Shown here piece after piece: positions 28,201 to 36,099 of a stretch of DNA of 64,000 nt (the stretch's first letter is position 1; each line of letters opens with the position of its first letter). Under the pieces are notes generated by a model. The model saw nothing but the letters and a program-made list of their open reading frames with translations. It ran no database searches and was not told where the DNA came from. A program made the position numbers and the translations under genes. This stretch comes from Actinomadura madurae. Lineage in GTDB: Bacteria; Actinomycetota; Actinomycetes; Streptosporangiales; Streptosporangiaceae. The stretch is taken from the NCBI RefSeq assembly GCF_900115095.1, contig NZ_FOVH01000004.1:654340-718339 (forward strand). Reading direction: 5' to 3'.

Positions 28201-31200
28201 CCGTGGCGGCACGAGCGGCACTGGGTCGACCTGCCGGCGCGCCCGGCGGGCGGGCACGGCGAGCATCCGCTGCTCGGCGCCCATGTGGAGATCCCCGGCG
28301 AGGACCGGCACGCCTGGCGCGCGGACGTCGGCGTGGCCGCGCAGCCGTGGCTGGACGGGCTGCGGGTCCACGGGCTGGCCGCGCTGCCGGTCGCGGCGTT
28401 CGCGGAGATGGCGCTCGCGGCGGGCGCGACCGCGCTCGGCACCGAGGACGTCCGCGTCAACAGCCTGTGGATCGAGCGGCCGCTCGCCCTGGCCGGCCAC
28501 ACGACGGTGACGACGACGTTCGCCGAGGCGGACCAGCGGGTGGAGATCCACGCGCTGACCCCGGCGGGCGGCTGGGCCCGGCTGGCCAGCGCGGACGTCG
28601 GCGAGGACCACCGCGGCCCCGCCGCGGCCGGGGCCGGCGCCGCCACCGAGGTCGCGGCGGCCGAGCGCGGCAGCCGCCACTACCGCCTGCACCCGGAGGT
28701 GTTCGACCGCTGCCTTTCCGTGCTCTCGGACGAGGCGGACTCCGGCGGCGGTGGCGTCTGGCTGGCCGACACCATCGGAAGCCTTCGCGTGTACGGGCCG
28801 ACGCATCGCGGCGGGCACGTCCAGGCGAAGGTGACGCGCGACGACGAGGGAGTGACGGGCTCCGTCACCCTCCTGGCCGCGGACGGCCAGGTCCTTGCCG
28901 AGGCGACCGGCATCACTCTTCGCCAGGTCGAACGGCATGACGTCCCGGTCCCGGTCGCCGACAAGCTGATCGAGCTCGTCTGGGATGAGGCGCCCCTGCC
29001 CGGCGACCAGGACACCCCCGACGAGGCCGCGGGCGGTGCGACGTGGCTGCTGCTAGGCGAGGATGACGACGCCCTGGCCACGGCCACGGCGGCCGGGCTC
29101 GAAGACCGCGGGAAGAGGGTCGTCCGGCATCGGGTGACGAACCGACCGCCGGACGACCATCCGGCCGCGGACGAACCGGTCGAGGGCGTCGTGCTCGTCC
29201 CCCCGGCCGATCTCGTCGACGAGGACCTGGTCCTCGCCGTCGCCGGCGTCAGCCGTTCCCTCCCCGACGGGCCCCGCCTCTATGTCGCGACCCGCGGCGC
29301 CCTGCCCCTCACGGGGGAAGGGCTGCCCGGCCATGGCTTCGTCAGCGCGCTCACGCGCGTGCTGGCCTTCGAGCGGACCGTCCAGCGCGCCACGCACGTG
29401 GACGTCGACCGGCCGGCGGATCTCGTCGCGGAACTCCTCGCCGGCGACGAGGCGCGCGAGGTCGCCTGGCGCGCCGGCACGCGCCGCGTCGCCCGTCTCG
29501 CGCAGGCCGTCCTGCCGGAGACGCCGGCGCGGAGGAAGCGCATCGTCCGGCGCGGCGGCGCCTACGTGATCACCGGCGGCTACGGCGGCATCGGCCTCGT
29601 CACCGCCCGGCTGCTGGCCGAGCGCGGAGCGGGACGCATCGTGCTGTCCGGGCGTTCCGGCCCCGGCGCCGGCGCCGAGAAGGTGATCGCCCGTCTCCGC
29701 GAGAGCGGCGTGGACGTCGGCGTCGTGCTCGGCGACATCGCCCGGCCCGGCATCGCCGAGCGTCTCGTCCGGGTGGCGCGGGAGGGCGGCACCCGGCTGT
29801 GCGGCGTGCTGCACGGCGCCGGCGCGATCGACGACCGGCTGATCGCCGACCTCGGCCCGGACGATCTCCACAGGGTGTGGACGGCGAAGGTCGAGGGCGG
29901 CCGCCGCCTCAGCGAGGCCACCTGGGACCTCGACCTCGACTGGTTCGTCGCGCACTCCTCGGCCGCCGCGCTGCTCGGCTCGCCCGGCCAGGCCGCCTAC
30001 GCCGCCGCGAACGCCGCGCTCGACGCGCTGGCGGCCTACCGGCGCGCCAACGGGCGGCTCGCGACCACCGTCAACTGGGGCACCTGGTCGCGGATCGGCG
30101 GGGCGGCCGGCGCGTCGGTCACCGTCATCGACCCGATCAGCCCGGACGAGGGCGCCGAGGCGCTGGAGACGCTGCTCGTCCACGACCTCCCGGCCACCGG
30201 CGTGCTGCGCTTCGACCCGGCCACCGCGGTCGGGCTGTTCCCGGAGATCCGGACCATGCCGTACTTCGCCGCGCTCACCGCGGCGGCCGACGAGCAGGGC
30301 GGCGACCAGGGCGACTGGCCCGGTGTGGAGGCGCTGCGGGACCTCGACCCCGGCACCGCCCGCGCGATGATCGCCGCGCGGGTCAGGCACCGGATCGCGG
30401 CCGTCCTCGGCTTCGATCCGCAGCGCCTCGACCCGGCCGTCCCGCTCACCGACCTCGGCCTGGACTCCCTCGTCGCGGTCCGGATCAAGAGCGGCGTCGA
30501 GCACGACCTCGGGCTGACCGTCCCGGCGTCGGTCCTGCTCCAGGGCGCCAGCGTGAACGTGTTCGAGGAGTGGGCGGCGGGCGAGCTCGGCCTGTCCGGC
30601 GCCCCGGCCCCCGCTCCCGCGGCGGTCTCGAACGCCGAGTCCGGATACGTCATGCCGCGCGACGCCGCCGAGCGCCTCGCCGTCCGGATCTTCGAGGACG
30701 TTCTCGGCCTCGACCGCGTCGGCGTCACCGCGGACTTCTTCCGCGACCTCGGCGGCCAGGACCACCAGGCCGACCGGATCGTCGCGCTCGTCGCGAAGGA
30801 GCTCGGCGGGGACGTCACCCGCGGCGAGCTGTTCGCGGTGCCGACGGCGGAGAACGTCGCCGAGTACATCCGCGCGGCGGACGAGGAGGCGGCGCGGCAG
30901 ACCGTCCGGCCGCTTCACCCCCGTGGTGACCGCCAGCCGCTCTTCATCGCGCATCCGGCGGGCGGCACCACCGCCTGCTACCGGCAGCTCGTCGACCTGC
31001 TCGGCGACGACCAGCCGGTGTACGGGCTGGAACGGTTCGAGGACGCGCCGCCCGTCGAGGAGCGCGCCGCCCGCTACGTCCGGCACCTGGTGGAGGCGCA
31101 GCCCGAGGGCGCGTTCCGGCTCGGCGGCTGGTCGTTCGGCGGCGTGCTGGCCTACGAGACCGCCCGGCAGCTGACGGCGGCCGGCCGCGAGGTCGAGCTC

Positions 31201-31734
31201 GTCGCGCTGTTCGACGCGGGCCTGCCGCTGCGGGTGGACGACGAGTCCGACACCCTCGCCCGCCGGTTCTCGGCGTTCGCCGACTACATCAACGAGACGT
31301 ACGGCCTGGACGTCACCCTCACCTACGAGGAGCTGTCCGGGCTGGACGAGGAATCGCAGTTCGCGCTGGTGATGGAACGTGCGGCGCCGCTCGTGGACTA
31401 CATCCCCCCGGCGGCCCTCACCCACCAGCTCACGTCCCACCAGGACACCCGTTCCCTGGAGGCGTACCGGCCCGAGCCCTACGACGGGCACGTCGTCCTC
31501 TACCACGCGCCCGAGGAAACCCCCTGGGCCGTCCGGGATGCCCGCTATGTGCTCGACGGGACCAACGGTTTCGGCGGGCTCTGCTCCGACCTGGAGATCG
31601 TCACGATCCCCGGGGCGCACCACCTCAACCTGCTCGATCCGCCGGGTGTGGACGTTCTCGCCGCGCACCTGGAGGCACGGCTGGCGGGACGGCGGGAGCG
31701 CGACGCCGTCCCCGCGCTCGACACGGCCCGCTGA
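25237..31734 (+). CDS. Type I polyketide synthase, ACP-KS-AT-DH*-KR-ACP-ACP*-TE (Pks13-like)
   Basis: A 2165-residue synthase. N-terminal ACP with Ser57 (GLASRD); KS from about 119 with Cys293 (DTACSSS), EAHGTGT and KSNLGHMESAAG; AT from about 646 with Ser735 (GHSMGE) and an odd GAGH at 834-837 where YASH or HAFH is usual; DH-like domain about 1008-1235 in which Leu1042 replaces the catalytic His although Asp1157 remains; no ER; KR about 1435-1620 with GGYGGIG, Ser1575, Tyr1588 and IDD, a B-type-like motif; ACP with Ser1744 (GLDSL); a third carrier fold with Asp1842 in place of Ser (GGQDHQ); TE with Ser1966 (GWSFGG). ATG 25237 has a GGGGGG site; ATG 25201 lacks one. Loaded by FAAL, it should condense an acyl chain with an alkylmalonyl unit and reduce it to a 3-hydroxy acid. 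Confidence 0.93.
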   Translation: MQSNDRSGAAPHPTRDETRISEDSVRRHLIEQIARRSGATAAEIDPDRPLEEFGLASRDAVAIAGELEQMLGRALPATLVWEHPTINKLSVALTGGTATVRRDEAEPPATRAAYDEPDEPIAVVGVGLRFPGGDRDLTGPADYWRFLTGRGDAIREVPDGRWDPFDDGSPEVGDLLERTTRLGGFLDDVAGFDAQFFGITPREAAVMDPQQRLVLEVAWEAFEHAGIGPASLRGSRTGVFVGVSAPEYAAFTASDLASLEPFTATGASLGIIANRLSYLLDLRGPSMIVDTACSSSLVSTHLAVQALRRGEADAALAGGVNLLLSPTVTMTFDLAGGTAADGRCKAFDASADGMVRAEGCGAVVLKRLSDATRDGDRILAVIRGSGVNSDGRSNGLVAPNSDAQRALLRDVYATAGVDPREVDYVEAHGTGTFLGDPIEAKAVGEVLGAGRDPGRPLLLGSAKSNLGHMESAAGMAGLIKTVLALHHKVIPPSAHYKEPNPHIPFDELRLAVVAEETPWPERGRAARAGVSGFGFGGTNAHVLLEEAPEQEATVQPAVVRTFPLSDTGDDRVRDHAALLAEWVRDQDVKLADVARTLHRRGGRGRARAAVAARGRADLVDGLTALAEGRPHPGVVTGTALGAPGRPVWVFSGYGAQRPGMAQRLLEEEPAFAEAIDDLDGLFAEEGGPGLWELLEEGGPSGGPADTMPVLFAIQIGLARMWQAYGVTPGAVVGHSMGEVAAAVVAGALTLEDGVRVICRRSRLLTRLVGGGAMAVLGASAGEVARLADGLPEVYAAVHSSPKQTVVTGDAGQVAEIAGRAEAEGRLARMVQAEGAGHSPQVDPLLPDLREQLAEVGAERGAPFADDIRFYTTALDDPRAYLGSDAALGVDHWAANLRNAVRLTDAVAAAAEDGYRTFVEINAHPILAHAVGETLDGTGALVTHTLKRARKGQRTDDTLTFHAQLATLAAHGHTVAGPADGRIVDVPRSPWRHERHWVDLPARPAGGHGEHPLLGAHVEIPGEDRHAWRADVGVAAQPWLDGLRVHGLAALPVAAFAEMALAAGATALGTEDVRVNSLWIERPLALAGHTTVTTTFAEADQRVEIHALTPAGGWARLASADVGEDHRGPAAAGAGAATEVAAAERGSRHYRLHPEVFDRCLSVLSDEADSGGGGVWLADTIGSLRVYGPTHRGGHVQAKVTRDDEGVTGSVTLLAADGQVLAEATGITLRQVERHDVPVPVADKLIELVWDEAPLPGDQDTPDEAAGGATWLLLGEDDDALATATAAGLEDRGKRVVRHRVTNRPPDDHPAADEPVEGVVLVPPADLVDEDLVLAVAGVSRSLPDGPRLYVATRGALPLTGEGLPGHGFVSALTRVLAFERTVQRATHVDVDRPADLVAELLAGDEAREVAWRAGTRRVARLAQAVLPETPARRKRIVRRGGAYVITGGYGGIGLVTARLLAERGAGRIVLSGRSGPGAGAEKVIARLRESGVDVGVVLGDIARPGIAERLVRVAREGGTRLCGVLHGAGAIDDRLIADLGPDDLHRVWTAKVEGGRRLSEATWDLDLDWFVAHSSAAALLGSPGQAAYAAANAALDALAAYRRANGRLATTVNWGTWSRIGGAAGASVTVIDPISPDEGAEALETLLVHDLPATGVLRFDPATAVGLFPEIRTMPYFAALTAAADEQGGDQGDWPGVEALRDLDPGTARAMIAARVRHRIAAVLGFDPQRLDPAVPLTDLGLDSLVAVRIKSGVEHDLGLTVPASVLLQGASVNVFEEWAAGELGLSGAPAPAPAAVSNAESGYVMPRDAAERLAVRIFEDVLGLDRVGVTADFFRDLGGQDHQADRIVALVAKELGGDVTRGELFAVPTAENVAEYIRAADEEAARQTVRPLHPRGDRQPLFIAHPAGGTTACYRQLVDLLGDDQPVYGLERFEDAPPVEERAARYVRHLVEAQPEGAFRLGGWSFGGVLAYETARQLTAAGREVELVALFDAGLPLRVDDESDTLARRFSAFADYINETYGLDVTLTYEELSGLDEESQFALVMERAAPLVDYIPPAALTHQLTSHQDTRSLEAYRPEPYDGHVVLYHAPEETPWAVRDARYVLDGTNGFGGLCSDLEIVTIPGAHHLNLLDPPGVDVLAAHLEARLAGRRERDAVPALDTAR

Positions 31735-31772
31735 GGGCCGCCCCCCGAAACCCCGTTCCACGGAGGACACCC

Positions 31773-33107
31773 ATGGCCCACCCCGGCTCGTCCAACGACC
31801 TGCTCGACGCCGCACGCTCCGGCGCGAGCGGCCAGGAGCTGCAGGAGATCGACCTGCCGACCCGATTCCGCGCCGCGTTCACCCGCAAGGACGAGGTCGG
31901 CATCTTCGAGGGCCAGGCGGACAAGGACGTGCGCCACTCCATGCACGTCGGCGAGGTCGAGATGCCCGAGCTCGCGCCCGACGAGTGCGTCGTCGCGGTG
32001 ATGTCGGCGGCGATCAACTTCAACACCGTCTGGTCGGCGATCTTCGAGCCGGTCCCGACGTTCGCGTTCTTGGAGAAGTTCGGCCGCCAGGGCTGGTACG
32101 GCGCCCGGCACGACCTGCCGTACCACATCCTCGGCTCGGACGGCTCGGGCGTCGTCGTCCGCACCGGCAGCGGAGTGAAGAGCTGGAAGGTCGGCGACAA
32201 GGTCGTGCTGTCCCCGTCCTACGTGGACGAGGAGGACCACGGCTCCTACGACGACGGCATGATGTCGGAGACGCAGCTCGCCTGGGGCTTCGAGACCAAC
32301 TTCGGGTCGCTCGGCGAGTTCTGCGTCGTCAAGGCGAACCAGCTGATCCGCAAGCCCGCCCACCTGACGTGGGAGGAGGCCGGCTCCACCACCCTGTGCG
32401 CGGCGACCGCCTACCGGATGCTCGTCGGCTCGCACGGCGCCCGCATGAAGCAGGGCGACGTCGTGCTGATCTGGGGCGCGACCGGCGGGCTCGGCTCGTT
32501 CGCGACGCAGCTCGTCAAGAACGGCGGCGGCATCCCCGTCGGCGTCGTCTCCTCGGACGAGAAGGCGGAGATCGTCCGCTCCCAGGGCTGCGAGCACGTC
32601 GTCAACCGCAACGACCTGGAGCTCGGCGAGCAGGGCCTGCGCCACCCGAAGGCCGGGCGGATGCTGGGCGAGGCGATCCGCCGGCTCGTCGGCGAGGACC
32701 CCGGCATCGTGTTCGAGTACCTCGGCCGCGAGACGTTCGGCGCGTCGGTCTACGTCGCCAAGCGCGGCGGCAAGGTCGTCACCTGCGGCTCGTCGACCGG
32801 CTACAAGCACGAGTACGACAACCGGTTCCTGTGGATGCGGCTGAAGAGCATCATCGGCTCGCACGGCTTCAACTACCACGAGGCCGTCGAGGTCAACCGG
32901 CTGATCGGCCTCGGCATGATCCACCCGACGCTGTCGGCGGTGTTCCCGCTGGAGGGGGCGGGCGACGCGACCCGCGCCGTCCAGACGAACCAGCACATCG
33001 GCAAGGTCGCCGTCCTCTGCGGCGCCACCGCCGAGGGCCAGGGCGTGGACGACCCCGCCTTCCGCGAGAAGATCGGCGAGGAGAGCCTGAACCTCTTCCG
33101 CCGCTGA
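31773..33107 (+). CDS. Crotonyl-CoA carboxylase/reductase family (probable long-chain 2-enoyl-CoA type)
   Basis: A 444-residue MDR-superfamily enzyme that reductively carboxylates a 2-enoyl-CoA with NADPH and CO2 to an alkylmalonyl-CoA. Motifs: INFNTVW, GSDGSGVVVRTG, WGATGGLGSFATQLVKNGG (NADPH) and IIGSHGFNYHEA. Ala170, four residues before Glu174 of FETN, and Gly365 after GSH replace the Ile and Phe that, as I recall, narrow the pocket in ethylmalonyl enzymes; octenyl-CoA enzyme CinF has Ala/Gly there. This suggests a long-chain substrate. It starts 38 bp after the PKS with GGAGGA and would feed the PKS AT. A hairpin terminator follows. Confidence 0.92.
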   Translation: MAHPGSSNDLLDAARSGASGQELQEIDLPTRFRAAFTRKDEVGIFEGQADKDVRHSMHVGEVEMPELAPDECVVAVMSAAINFNTVWSAIFEPVPTFAFLEKFGRQGWYGARHDLPYHILGSDGSGVVVRTGSGVKSWKVGDKVVLSPSYVDEEDHGSYDDGMMSETQLAWGFETNFGSLGEFCVVKANQLIRKPAHLTWEEAGSTTLCAATAYRMLVGSHGARMKQGDVVLIWGATGGLGSFATQLVKNGGGIPVGVVSSDEKAEIVRSQGCEHVVNRNDLELGEQGLRHPKAGRMLGEAIRRLVGEDPGIVFEYLGRETFGASVYVAKRGGKVVTCGSSTGYKHEYDNRFLWMRLKSIIGSHGFNYHEAVEVNRLIGLGMIHPTLSAVFPLEGAGDATRAVQTNQHIGKVAVLCGATAEGQGVDDPAFREKIGEESLNLFRR

Positions 33108-33121
33108 GGTCTCCGCTTCGA

Positions 33122-33150
33122 GGACGGGCCCGGCGCCGCCGGGTCCGTCC
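33122..33150. terminator. Bidirectional hairpin terminator after CCR
   Basis: A 13-bp stem (GGACGGGCCCGGC with GCCGGGTCCGTCC, one G-T pair) closes a 3-base loop between the convergent CCR and Lrp genes. No clear T tract is present, as is common in high-GC actinobacteria. It marks the right end of the lipid cluster. Confidence 0.7.
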
Positions 33151-33155
33151 CCGCC

Positions 33156-33608
33156 TCATGTCGGCAGCGGCCTCTCGTTGACGACGTGCTTCATCACGAG
33201 CGTGGAGTTCAGCCGCTGCACGCCGGGCAGGGCGGACAGGACGTCGTCCTCCAGCTCCTGGTAGGCGGTCAGATCGGCGGTGACGATGCGCAGCAGGTAG
33301 TCCGGGTCGCCGAAGAGCCGCTGCGCCTGGACGACCTCGGGCACCCGCGCGACCGCCGCCTCGAAGCCGAGCAGGGTGTCGCGGTCCTCCTGCCGCATGG
33401 TGACGAACACGAGCGCCTGGAACGTCAGGCCGAGCGCGGCGGCGTCCACGATCGCCCGGTAGCCCTTGATGGTCCCGCTGCGTTCCAGCTCGCGCAGCCG
33501 CCGGTGGCACGGCGAGACGCTGAGCCCCACCCGCGCCGCCAGTTCGGTGACCGTCAGGCGGCCGTCCTCCTGGAGGACGGCAAGGATCTTCCGGTCGATC
33601 GCGTCCAT
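33156..33608 (-). CDS. Lrp/AsnC family transcriptional regulator
   Basis: A 150-residue regulator: HTH at residues about 5-55 (LTVTELAARVGLSVSPCHRRLRELERSGTIKGY) and RAM ligand-binding domain at about 65-145, ending with LNSTLVMKHVVNERPLP. It starts MDAIDRKIL at ATG 33608; the frame upstream is only a shadow. It is divergent from a LysE-type exporter, the classic arrangement in which an amino-acid-sensing Lrp protein activates an amino-acid efflux gene. ATCGAGGGA occurs twice in the 108-bp spacer. Confidence 0.92.
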   Translation of the reverse strand: MDAIDRKILAVLQEDGRLTVTELAARVGLSVSPCHRRLRELERSGTIKGYRAIVDAAALGLTFQALVFVTMRQEDRDTLLGFEAAVARVPEVVQAQRLFGDPDYLLRIVTADLTAYQELEDDVLSALPGVQRLNSTLVMKHVVNERPLPT

Positions 33609-33716
33609 GCAGAAGATGCTTCCACAGAACCCGGATGATCGAGGGAAAGTTGGAACCATCTTCGGCCGGATCGAACGTACTCTCCCCGTAATGGTCGCCA
33701 TCGAGGGAGAATCGCC

Positions 33717-34325
33717 ATGGCCGTCGGCTCGGTACTCGCCTTCTGGGCGGTCGCGCTCCTGCTCATCGCCGTCCCGGGCGCGGACTGGGCCTTCACCATC
33801 GGCGCCGGCCTCCGCGGCCCCGTCCTCCCCGCGGTGGGCGGCCTGGTCGCCGGGTACGCCGCCGTCACCGTCGTGGTCGCGGCCGGGGTCGGCGCCCTCG
33901 TCGCCGGCTCCCCGGCCATGCTGGGCGGCCTCACCCTCGCCGGCGGCCTCTACCTCATGTGGCACGGCGTGGCGACGTTCGCCCGCCCCGCCGAGCCCTC
34001 CGTCCGGGACGAGCCGGGCACCGGCTGGACCACCTTCCTGCGCGGCGTCGGCGTCAGCGGCCTGAACCCGAAGGGGCTGCTGATCTTCCTCGCGCTGCTG
34101 CCCCAGTTCACCGACCCCGGGGACGGGTGGCCCGTCGCCGCGCAGATCGGCGTCCTCGGCCTGGCCTTCATGGCCACGTGCGGGGTCTTCTACTTCTGCC
34201 TGGGCACGCTCACCCGCACCGTCCTGGACGCCCGCCCGGGCGCCGCCCGCCTCACCGGCCGCCTCTCGGGAGCCGCCATGACCGCCCTCGGCGCCTGGCT
34301 TCTCGTTGACCACGTCCTGCACTGA
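33717..34325 (+). CDS. LysE family amino-acid translocator
   Basis: A 202-residue membrane protein with about six helices. The LysE/RhtB signatures VPGADWAFTIGAGLRG at the N-terminus, GGLYLMWHGV and SGLNPKGLLIFLALLPQF in the middle are clear. It exports amino acids or related compounds; the substrate cannot be named. GAGGGAGAA precedes the ATG. It is divergent from the Lrp gene, which is probably its activator, and is followed by a large bidirectional hairpin. Confidence 0.92.
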   Translation: MAVGSVLAFWAVALLLIAVPGADWAFTIGAGLRGPVLPAVGGLVAGYAAVTVVVAAGVGALVAGSPAMLGGLTLAGGLYLMWHGVATFARPAEPSVRDEPGTGWTTFLRGVGVSGLNPKGLLIFLALLPQFTDPGDGWPVAAQIGVLGLAFMATCGVFYFCLGTLTRTVLDARPGAARLTGRLSGAAMTALGAWLLVDHVLH

Positions 34326-34326
34326 A

Positions 34327-34368
34327 CGGACCGCCCGCCCGTCCGCGGATGCGCGGGCGGGCGGTCCG
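34327..34368. terminator. Bidirectional hairpin terminator
   Basis: Perfect 15-bp arms (CGGACCGCCCGCCCG and its complement) around a 12-base loop lie between the convergent LysE and sortase genes. There is no T tract, but position and stability fit termination of both transcripts. Confidence 0.8.
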
Positions 34369-34376
34369 CGTACGGG

Positions 34377-35021
34377 TCAGGAGCCGGTCAGCTTGGCGTA
34401 GACGATCAGGTTGTCGGTGTAGTGGCCCGCCTTCGGGTCGAAGGCGCCCCCGCACGTCACGAGGCGGAGGGACGCGTGGTCCAGCGTCTCTCCGAAGACC
34501 TTCTCGTGCGGGAAGGCGTCCTTGTCCACGCGCTGCGCACGCTCCACGGCGAACGTCGCGGTGGTCCCGTCCTTGCGGCTGATCCGGATCTCGTCGCCGG
34601 GCTTCAGCTCCTTCAGCCGGTAGAAGACGGCCGGCTTCTTGTGGGCGTCGACATGGCCGAGGAGGACCGATGGGCCGACCTCGCCCGGCGTGACGCCCTC
34701 CTTGTACCAGCCGGCCAGGTTGGGCCTGCTCAGCGGCGGCTCCTCGATCCGCCCGCTGGGCAGCAGCCCGATCTGGCCGACCGGCGCCGACACCCCGATC
34801 CTCGGAATGGCGATCTTGGTCGGCGGCGAATGGGACAGGGGCGAGGTGTTCGACGCGGCCGTCGTCCCGCCGGGCGTCCCGCTCGCCACGGGCTCCGGCG
34901 TGTCCGAGGAGGCGGACGTGCCGCCGCCTCCACAGCCGCTGAACAGCAGTCCGGTGAGCAGCGCGCCGGCCGCCGCGGTCAGGACGCGGCGACCGGCCGC
35001 CGATGCCGATGAGGCGGACAA
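34377..35021 (-). CDS. Class F-like sortase
   Basis: About 214 residues from TTG 35021. An N-terminal hydrophobic segment (VLTAAAGALLTGLLFSGCGG) could be a signal/anchor or a lipoprotein signal with an atypical SGC box. A Ser/Thr/Pro-rich linker precedes the sortase fold: IPRIGVSAPVGQIGL, then SVLLGHVDAH with the catalytic His and LRLVTCGGAFD with the catalytic Cys. The transpeptidase Arg usually close to the end is not evident in HYTDNLIVYAKL. The frame is open back to 35096, but that part overlaps the substrate gene; TTG lies two codons past its stop, implying translational coupling. It would attach the neighbouring protein to the wall. Confidence 0.8.
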   Translation of the reverse strand: MSASSASAAGRRVLTAAAGALLTGLLFSGCGGGGTSASSDTPEPVASGTPGGTTAASNTSPLSHSPPTKIAIPRIGVSAPVGQIGLLPSGRIEEPPLSRPNLAGWYKEGVTPGEVGPSVLLGHVDAHKKPAVFYRLKELKPGDEIRISRKDGTTATFAVERAQRVDKDAFPHEKVFGETLDHASLRLVTCGGAFDPKAGHYTDNLIVYAKLTGS

Positions 35022-35023
35022 CG

Positions 35024-35728
35024 TTACGACCGCTCCCGCACCGTCCTGCGGCGCAGCGCGACGGCGCCGAGCCCGGCGGCCATGAGCGCGCCCCACATCG
35101 CGGCGAGCACCGGGGCGGCGGAGCCGTCCGAGCCCGCGTACATGCTGCCGTCACCGGTGTTGATCGGCCCGGTGGGGATCTTGGGCGTCTTCGGCTCCAT
35201 GTTGTTGCCGCCCTTCTCCGGGCTGGTGCTGAACCGGACCGAGCCGAAGCCCTTGCAGACCACCGTCGCCGTCGTCGGGTCGGGCAGCTTGCTCCGGAAC
35301 GTGCCGGTGGCGGTCCAGGTGGCCTTGCCGGCCTTCTTCACCGGCAGCGGGTTCCTGGTGTAGCCGTTGCCGGTGATCGTCACCGTGCTCGGGCAGGTCA
35401 CCGTGAAGGTCGTGGACAGACCGGGCGCGACTCGGCGGCTCGACAACTTCACCTTGTCGTAGCCGAACTTGAACGTCGGCTTCGTCGGCGACGGGCTCGG
35501 CGACTCCGTCGGCTCGCCGCTGATCTGGTACCAGTGCGGCTGCTTGTCCCCCGCCTTCTTCATGCACTTCAGCAGCGTGCCGTCCGCGGCCTTGGCGGTC
35601 TTGCCGAGATCTTCCTTCTTGCAGAACTGCCCATCCTTGGGCGGCGCGGTCGCGAGTGCGGGGCCCGCCATCCCGAGCACCAGGGAACCCGCGGCGATCG
35701 CCGCCGCGGCCAGCCGAGTTGCGCGCAT
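35024..35728 (-). CDS. Secreted surface protein, probable sortase substrate
   Basis: A 234-residue protein with a signal peptide (MRATRLAAAAIAAGSLVLGMAGPALA), a Ser/Pro linker (ESPSPSPTKP), a beta-rich domain with Cys residues (TFTVTCPSTVTITGNGYTRNPLPV, VVCKGFGSVRF), and a C-terminal sorting-signal-like end: IPTGPINTGDGS, a hydrophobic helix (AAPVLAAMWGALMAAGLGAVAL) and RRRTVRER. There is no canonical LPXTG; IPTGP or INTGDG could be the variant recognised by the adjacent sortase. The sortase gene follows immediately, so one operon is expected. Confidence 0.75.
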   Translation of the reverse strand: MRATRLAAAAIAAGSLVLGMAGPALATAPPKDGQFCKKEDLGKTAKAADGTLLKCMKKAGDKQPHWYQISGEPTESPSPSPTKPTFKFGYDKVKLSSRRVAPGLSTTFTVTCPSTVTITGNGYTRNPLPVKKAGKATWTATGTFRSKLPDPTTATVVCKGFGSVRFSTSPEKGGNNMEPKTPKIPTGPINTGDGSMYAGSDGSAAPVLAAMWGALMAAGLGAVALRRRTVRERS

Positions 35729-36099
35729 TGCCTTTCTCCTCTGATCGGGGACTCCCGTGCCCTCCGGGCGAGGACCGCACTTCAGCGATGGCGGGGATGC
35801 CGCGGGCCGGCGGCTGGCATGCGAGTGCGCTCGTGGTCCGGTTCCCGGTGAGACGCAAGAGAATGATGGGCCCGAAGCTTAACGGCGAGCCATTGCGACA
35901 CAACCCCGTAACTGGGGAAAGATTGGTTGTCTGACCGAGTCCGGACATCTGTCGAGCTCGTGTAAACCGCTGCGACGGCTACGCGACCTCCTGATCAATA
36001 TGCCGTCTGAACAGGCATGTCGATATCCGGCGGAGATCAATGGCTCGAACGGCTCTGGGTGAACGCGGCGTTGATCTTAGCAACGGAATTCCGGGACGC
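35729..36099. other. 371-bp intergenic region
   Basis: No gene seen. It must contain the promoter of the surface-protein/sortase operon (reading left) and the 3' flank of the TetR gene. Composition is less GC-rich between 35860 and 36060. I see no strong repeat or terminator in it. Confidence 0.4.

Noticed and set aside
25072..28938. 1288-residue open frame on the minus strand opposite the PKS
   Set aside because: It is the mirror of a well-conserved PKS with intact KS and AT motifs; its translation is Arg/Val/Gly/Asp-rich with no domain. Long antisense frames are usual in very GC-rich genes.
35729..36099. Short plus-strand frames (36017-36729) over the TetR gene
   Set aside because: They are the complement of the TetR coding sequence and have no ribosome-binding site.
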